Positions 15,498 through 18,168 of a stretch of 18,168 nucleotides of DNA are shown here, in pieces. The first letter of the stretch is position 1, and each line of letters begins with the position of its first letter. Source of the stretch: Rikenellaceae bacterium (GTDB lineage: Bacteria > Bacteroidota > Bacteroidia > Bacteroidales > UBA932); the NCBI GenBank assembly GCA_900767405.1, contig CAAFZB010000036.1, forward strand, positions 1 to 18,168. Direction: 5' to 3'. The notes under the pieces are model-generated. The model was not told the DNA's origin. It worked only from the letters and a program-made list of their open reading frames with translations, and did not search any database. The position numbers and the translations under genes are program-made.

Positions 15498-15529
15498 AAA
15501 AATTTGATTTAAAAAGATTGGTTATTTGG

Positions 15530-16360
15530 TTATTGAATGTATCCTTTCCGGCGCAGGGAGGACTCTGCTTCCCTCAGTCCGCCGCAGGCCTTGATTTCAG
15601 ATTCCACAAGAGCATAGTCGGTAATGCCGTTGCGGTCCATCAGGGTTCTGGTAAGACGGTCGACCACCTTGTTGTTGATAAGGTGCGCGCATACCATCCT
15701 GTTGCCTTCTACACGGCCCAGGCGGCACATAAGCGTAGTGCTTATCATATCGCAGAGAAGTTTCTGCGAAGTGCCGGATTTCATACGGGTGCTGCCGGTA
15801 ATGAATTCAGGTCCGGTGAGAATCTCAACCGGGTAATCCGAATACTCTGAGATGGGAGATTCGGGGTTGTTGACGATTGAACCGGTAGGAATACCGTGTT
15901 CCCTGCAGGCCTTGAGAGATGCAAGGACATAAGGAGTGGTTCCGCTGGCCGAGATGCCCACCACGATATCCTTCGGGGTAACGTGGTGCTTCTTTTCGAG
16001 GGTTTCCCAACCCTCGTCCAGCCAGTCTTCGGCCTCCTCTATGTCCTGGACAAGATTCTCGACTCCGCCTGCCAGGACGCACTGTACCATTTCGGGACTT
16101 ACACCGTATGTGTTGGGTATCTCGAGAGTATCCAGCACTGCAAGTTTTCCACCGGTACCGCATCCAAGGTAGAACAAACGTCCACCCTCACGAACGTGGG
16201 CCTCTATTGCGCAGACAAGTTTCTCAATGTCGGGAAGCACCTTCTGGATAGCCAGAGCCACCTTCTGGTCTTCCTGATTGATGTCGTGCAACAGCTCCGC
16301 CACACTCTTCTTCTCCAGATTGTCGTACAATGACGGCTGTTCAGTTAATCTTAATGCCAT
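15530..16360 (-). CDS. murQ: N-acetylmuramic acid 6-phosphate etherase MurQ
   Basis: A 276-residue cytoplasmic SIS-domain protein. It shows LGCGTGGKLAVLDTLE (65-80) with Glu80 at the position of E. coli Glu83, IPNTYGVSPE, AED with Glu111 at the spacing of E. coli Glu114, ISASGTTPYV, and the family signature GPEFITGSTRMKSGTSQK (183-200). It cleaves the D-lactyl ether of MurNAc-6-P to give GlcNAc-6-P and D-lactate, the step that commits MurNAc to amino-sugar catabolism. It is somewhat shorter than the ~298-residue E. coli enzyme, mainly at the C-terminus. It lies 9 bp after the hexosaminidase gene and 32 bp before the giant lipoprotein gene, so murein-sugar catabolism and surface binding are encoded in one transcript. 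A GckR-type regulator is excluded by the small size and intact catalytic glutamates. Firm call. Confidence 0.97.
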   Translation of the reverse strand: MALRLTEQPSLYDNLEKKSVAELLHDINQEDQKVALAIQKVLPDIEKLVCAIEAHVREGGRLFYLGCGTGGKLAVLDTLEIPNTYGVSPEMVQCVLAGGVENLVQDIEEAEDWLDEGWETLEKKHHVTPKDIVVGISASGTTPYVLASLKACREHGIPTGSIVNNPESPISEYSDYPVEILTGPEFITGSTRMKSGTSQKLLCDMISTTLMCRLGRVEGNRMVCAHLINNKVVDRLTRTLMDRNGITDYALVESEIKACGGLREAESSLRRKGYIQ

Positions 16361-16369
16361 GGTAGTTGA

Positions 16370-18168
16370 TTAATTAAAAAATGATTTGTATTTAGTTTCA
16401 CCTATTTGTCTTCCACCTCGCACGGCAATGGCCGTAACTATCTGCTGCCTGTTGATTACAAAGGGGCCGGTATATACCGGTGAATCAGCCGTAGGCCGGC
16501 TGCCGTCCAGCGTGTAATGGATTTCGGCACCGGGAGCATCTACGCTTATGGTTACGACCTTGTCGTACTGGGTATCCTTGTGGAATTCTATGAAAGGATT
16601 GAAAAATGCGTCACAGTAACCTACGCCGAGTTCATCGAATCTGCCCAGATGGTTTTCCAACCTTGCGGCAAAACCGTCCCAATCCTTCTGTGCCTTTGTC
16701 CATCCCGATTCCGCAATGGCGCACATCCTGGGCCAGGCCATATATTCCACCCTTTCAGGAGTAGGCATATACTCTGTCCAAACGCAGCCCTCGACACCTA
16801 TTATGTAGCGTGACTCCTCGTCTGTAAGGACCTCGGGAACAGGATTGTAATCGTACATTGTATGCAGTGTGGTGGGTCCGCTCATAGCCAGCGGTTCACT
16901 GTCGGGATCACCCTGCCAGTAATCCAGGTAATATCTGTAATGGGGAGACATAACCACTTCGTGGTGCTGCTGTGCGGCCTTTATCCCGCCTTCCTCTCCC
17001 AGCCAGCTCATAACCTTGGCGTTAGGGGCAAGTCCTCCCTGGAGGATTTCGTCCCAACCTATGATTTCGTGACCTTTGGAATTGATGTATTTCTCCATTC
17101 TGGTCACAAACCAGCTCTGAAGCTCGAACTCGTCCTTGAGCCCCAGTTTCTTTATGAGTTCCTGGCAATGGGGGCATTTCTTCCAACTGTCCTTGGGACA
17201 TTCGTCACCGCCTATATGGACCAATTTGGAAGGGAACAATTCGAACACCTCGTCAAATACGTCTTCAAGGAATTTGAAGGTCTCTTCCTTGGGGCAGTAA
17301 ACCTGCTTGAACACTCCCCATTTCGTAGCCACCTCATAAGTGCTGTCAAGGCCGCAGCTGAGTTCGGGGTAACAGGCTATGGCGGCAAGCGCGTGCCCGG
17401 GAAGTTCTATTTCGGGGATAATGGTTACATAGCGTTCTGCAGCATATTTCACCAGCTCCCTAACCTGCTCCTGAGAATAGTAGCCGCCGTGGGGCTTGCC
17501 GTCATATATGCCCGATTTGAGGGAACCTATCACGGTCTCCTTGCGCCACTGTCCCTTCTGTGTAAGAAGAGGATATTTCTTGATTTCAAGCCTCCAGCCC
17601 TGATCCTCGGTAAGATGCCAGTGGAAGCGGTTGACCTTGTGCAGGGCCATAAGGTCTATGTAACGCTTGAGAAAATCTATGTCGAAAAAATGCAGGCATA
17701 CGTCCAGATGCATACCGCGATACTTGAAACGCGGGCTGTCCTCGATGTCACAGCAGGTCATATCCCATCTCACGCCTCTCTGCACGCTGGAAGCGAATAT
17801 CTGATTGGGCAGGAGCTGGAACATTGTCTGGAGCGCATAGAAAGCGCCTGCTCCGTCGCCATAGTCCACCACTGCCATATCCGGCATAATATGAAGGTTG
17901 TATGCTTCGGAAGGATTGCCGGCATTCATAAAATAAATGCCTCTTGCCTTTGCGGTCATATCCACTTCCTTTACGGGAAGAGTGAATCCAGCCGCCTTTT
18001 CGAGTCTTTCGTTGAGGAATCCGGCAATCCGGTTCATCTCCTCGGTAGGCTCGTCAAGGAAGATGGCACAGTCCCTGTCCAGGACAAAGCTGCCCGGCTT
18101 TTCCGGCATACCGATATGCTGGGGCTGAGGTATCACGCTAACTGTCCGGTCCTCGGTTTTAACGGTAC
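16370..18168 (-). CDS. GH20 beta-N-acetylhexosaminidase, 5'-truncated at the window edge
   Basis: The frame stays open to the right edge, with readable codons upstream of the first internal GTG (18136), so the N-terminus and any signal peptide lie outside the window. Numbering from that GTG, the protein begins with the GH20-N domain (IPQPQHIGMPEKPGSFVL). The barrel follows from ~135 with YRGMHLDVCLHF, NRFHWHLTEDQGWRLEIKKYP and PEIELPGH. The catalytic pair is in HIGGDEC (Asp311-Glu312), which assists hydrolysis through the substrate acetamido group. Residues ~520-588 (SVDAPGAEIHYTLDGSRPT) form the C-terminal chitobiase/hexosaminidase-type beta domain common in Bacteroidetes. It releases terminal beta-GlcNAc, for example from GlcNAc-MurNAc, chito-oligosaccharides or host glycans. 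murQ starts 9 bp after its stop, so a wall-sugar role is favoured. Confidence 0.95.
   Translation of the reverse strand, partial: TVKTEDRTVSVIPQPQHIGMPEKPGSFVLDRDCAIFLDEPTEEMNRIAGFLNERLEKAAGFTLPVKEVDMTAKARGIYFMNAGNPSEAYNLHIMPDMAVVDYGDGAGAFYALQTMFQLLPNQIFASSVQRGVRWDMTCCDIEDSPRFKYRGMHLDVCLHFFDIDFLKRYIDLMALHKVNRFHWHLTEDQGWRLEIKKYPLLTQKGQWRKETVIGSLKSGIYDGKPHGGYYSQEQVRELVKYAAERYVTIIPEIELPGHALAAIACYPELSCGLDSTYEVATKWGVFKQVYCPKEETFKFLEDVFDEVFELFPSKLVHIGGDECPKDSWKKCPHCQELIKKLGLKDEFELQSWFVTRMEKYINSKGHEIIGWDEILQGGLAPNAKVMSWLGEEGGIKAAQQHHEVVMSPHYRYYLDYWQGDPDSEPLAMSGPTTLHTMYDYNPVPEVLTDEESRYIIGVEGCVWTEYMPTPERVEYMAWPRMCAIAESGWTKAQKDWDGFAARLENHLGRFDELGVGYCDAFFNPFIEFHKDTQYDKVVTISVDAPGAEIHYTLDGSRPTADSPVYTGPFVINRQQIVTAIAVRGGRQIGETKYKSFFN

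Noticed and set aside
15498..15529. Internal promoter before the giant lipoprotein gene
   Set aside because: The 32-bp gap is AT-rich but contains no clear TAnnTTTG box.

Overview
The window looks like chromosomal DNA of a Bacteroidales bacterium, probably from a gut or other host-associated habitat. The genus cannot be read from the sequence. Reasons: many lipoprotein signal peptides, a BACON domain, lamin-tail domains on a surface lipoprotein, an FHS-type sugar permease, a Bacteroidetes-type metallophosphoesterase lipoprotein, and few Shine-Dalgarno sites.

Layout: one plus-strand gene, a 5'-truncated AbgB-like M20 amidohydrolase, occupies 2-1243. From 1248 to the right edge every gene lies on the minus strand in one tightly packed array, probably one operon read leftward. 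In transcription order it holds: GH20 beta-N-acetylhexosaminidase (running off the right edge), MurNAc-6-phosphate etherase MurQ, a ~1281-residue repeat lipoprotein with PMBR-like (pseudomurein-binding-repeat-like) and BACON domains, a PMBR-like/transglutaminase lipoprotein, a lamin-tail/TIM-barrel lipoprotein, a TIM-barrel lipoprotein broken by an in-frame TAA, a secreted TIM-barrel paralogue, a BadF-type amino-sugar kinase (MurK-like), an FHS-type MFS permease, a calcineurin-like phosphoesterase lipoprotein and a secreted Ntn amide hydrolase. Several junctions are ATGA overlaps or abutting TAA-ATG, which suggests translational coupling. There are no RNA genes, insertion sequences, CRISPR arrays or long gene-free stretches; the longest gap is 61 bp and contains a perfect 10-bp-stem hairpin.

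How it may work (inference): the array reads as a murein-sugar (GlcNAc-MurNAc) foraging locus. Surface lipoproteins with PMBR-like and BACON modules would bind wall material. The transglutaminase-fold protein and the Ntn hydrolase would attack peptide or amide bonds, while the three TIM-barrel proteins and the GH20 enzyme would attack the glycan. The permease imports the free amino sugar, the kinase makes MurNAc-6-P, and MurQ converts it to GlcNAc-6-P plus lactate. No SusC/SusD pair, NamZ-type muramidase or MurP phosphotransferase is present in the window. The pairing of PMBR-like repeats with MurQ/MurK, and the uncharacterised barrels at the place where a muramidase would be expected, are the most novel-looking aspects.
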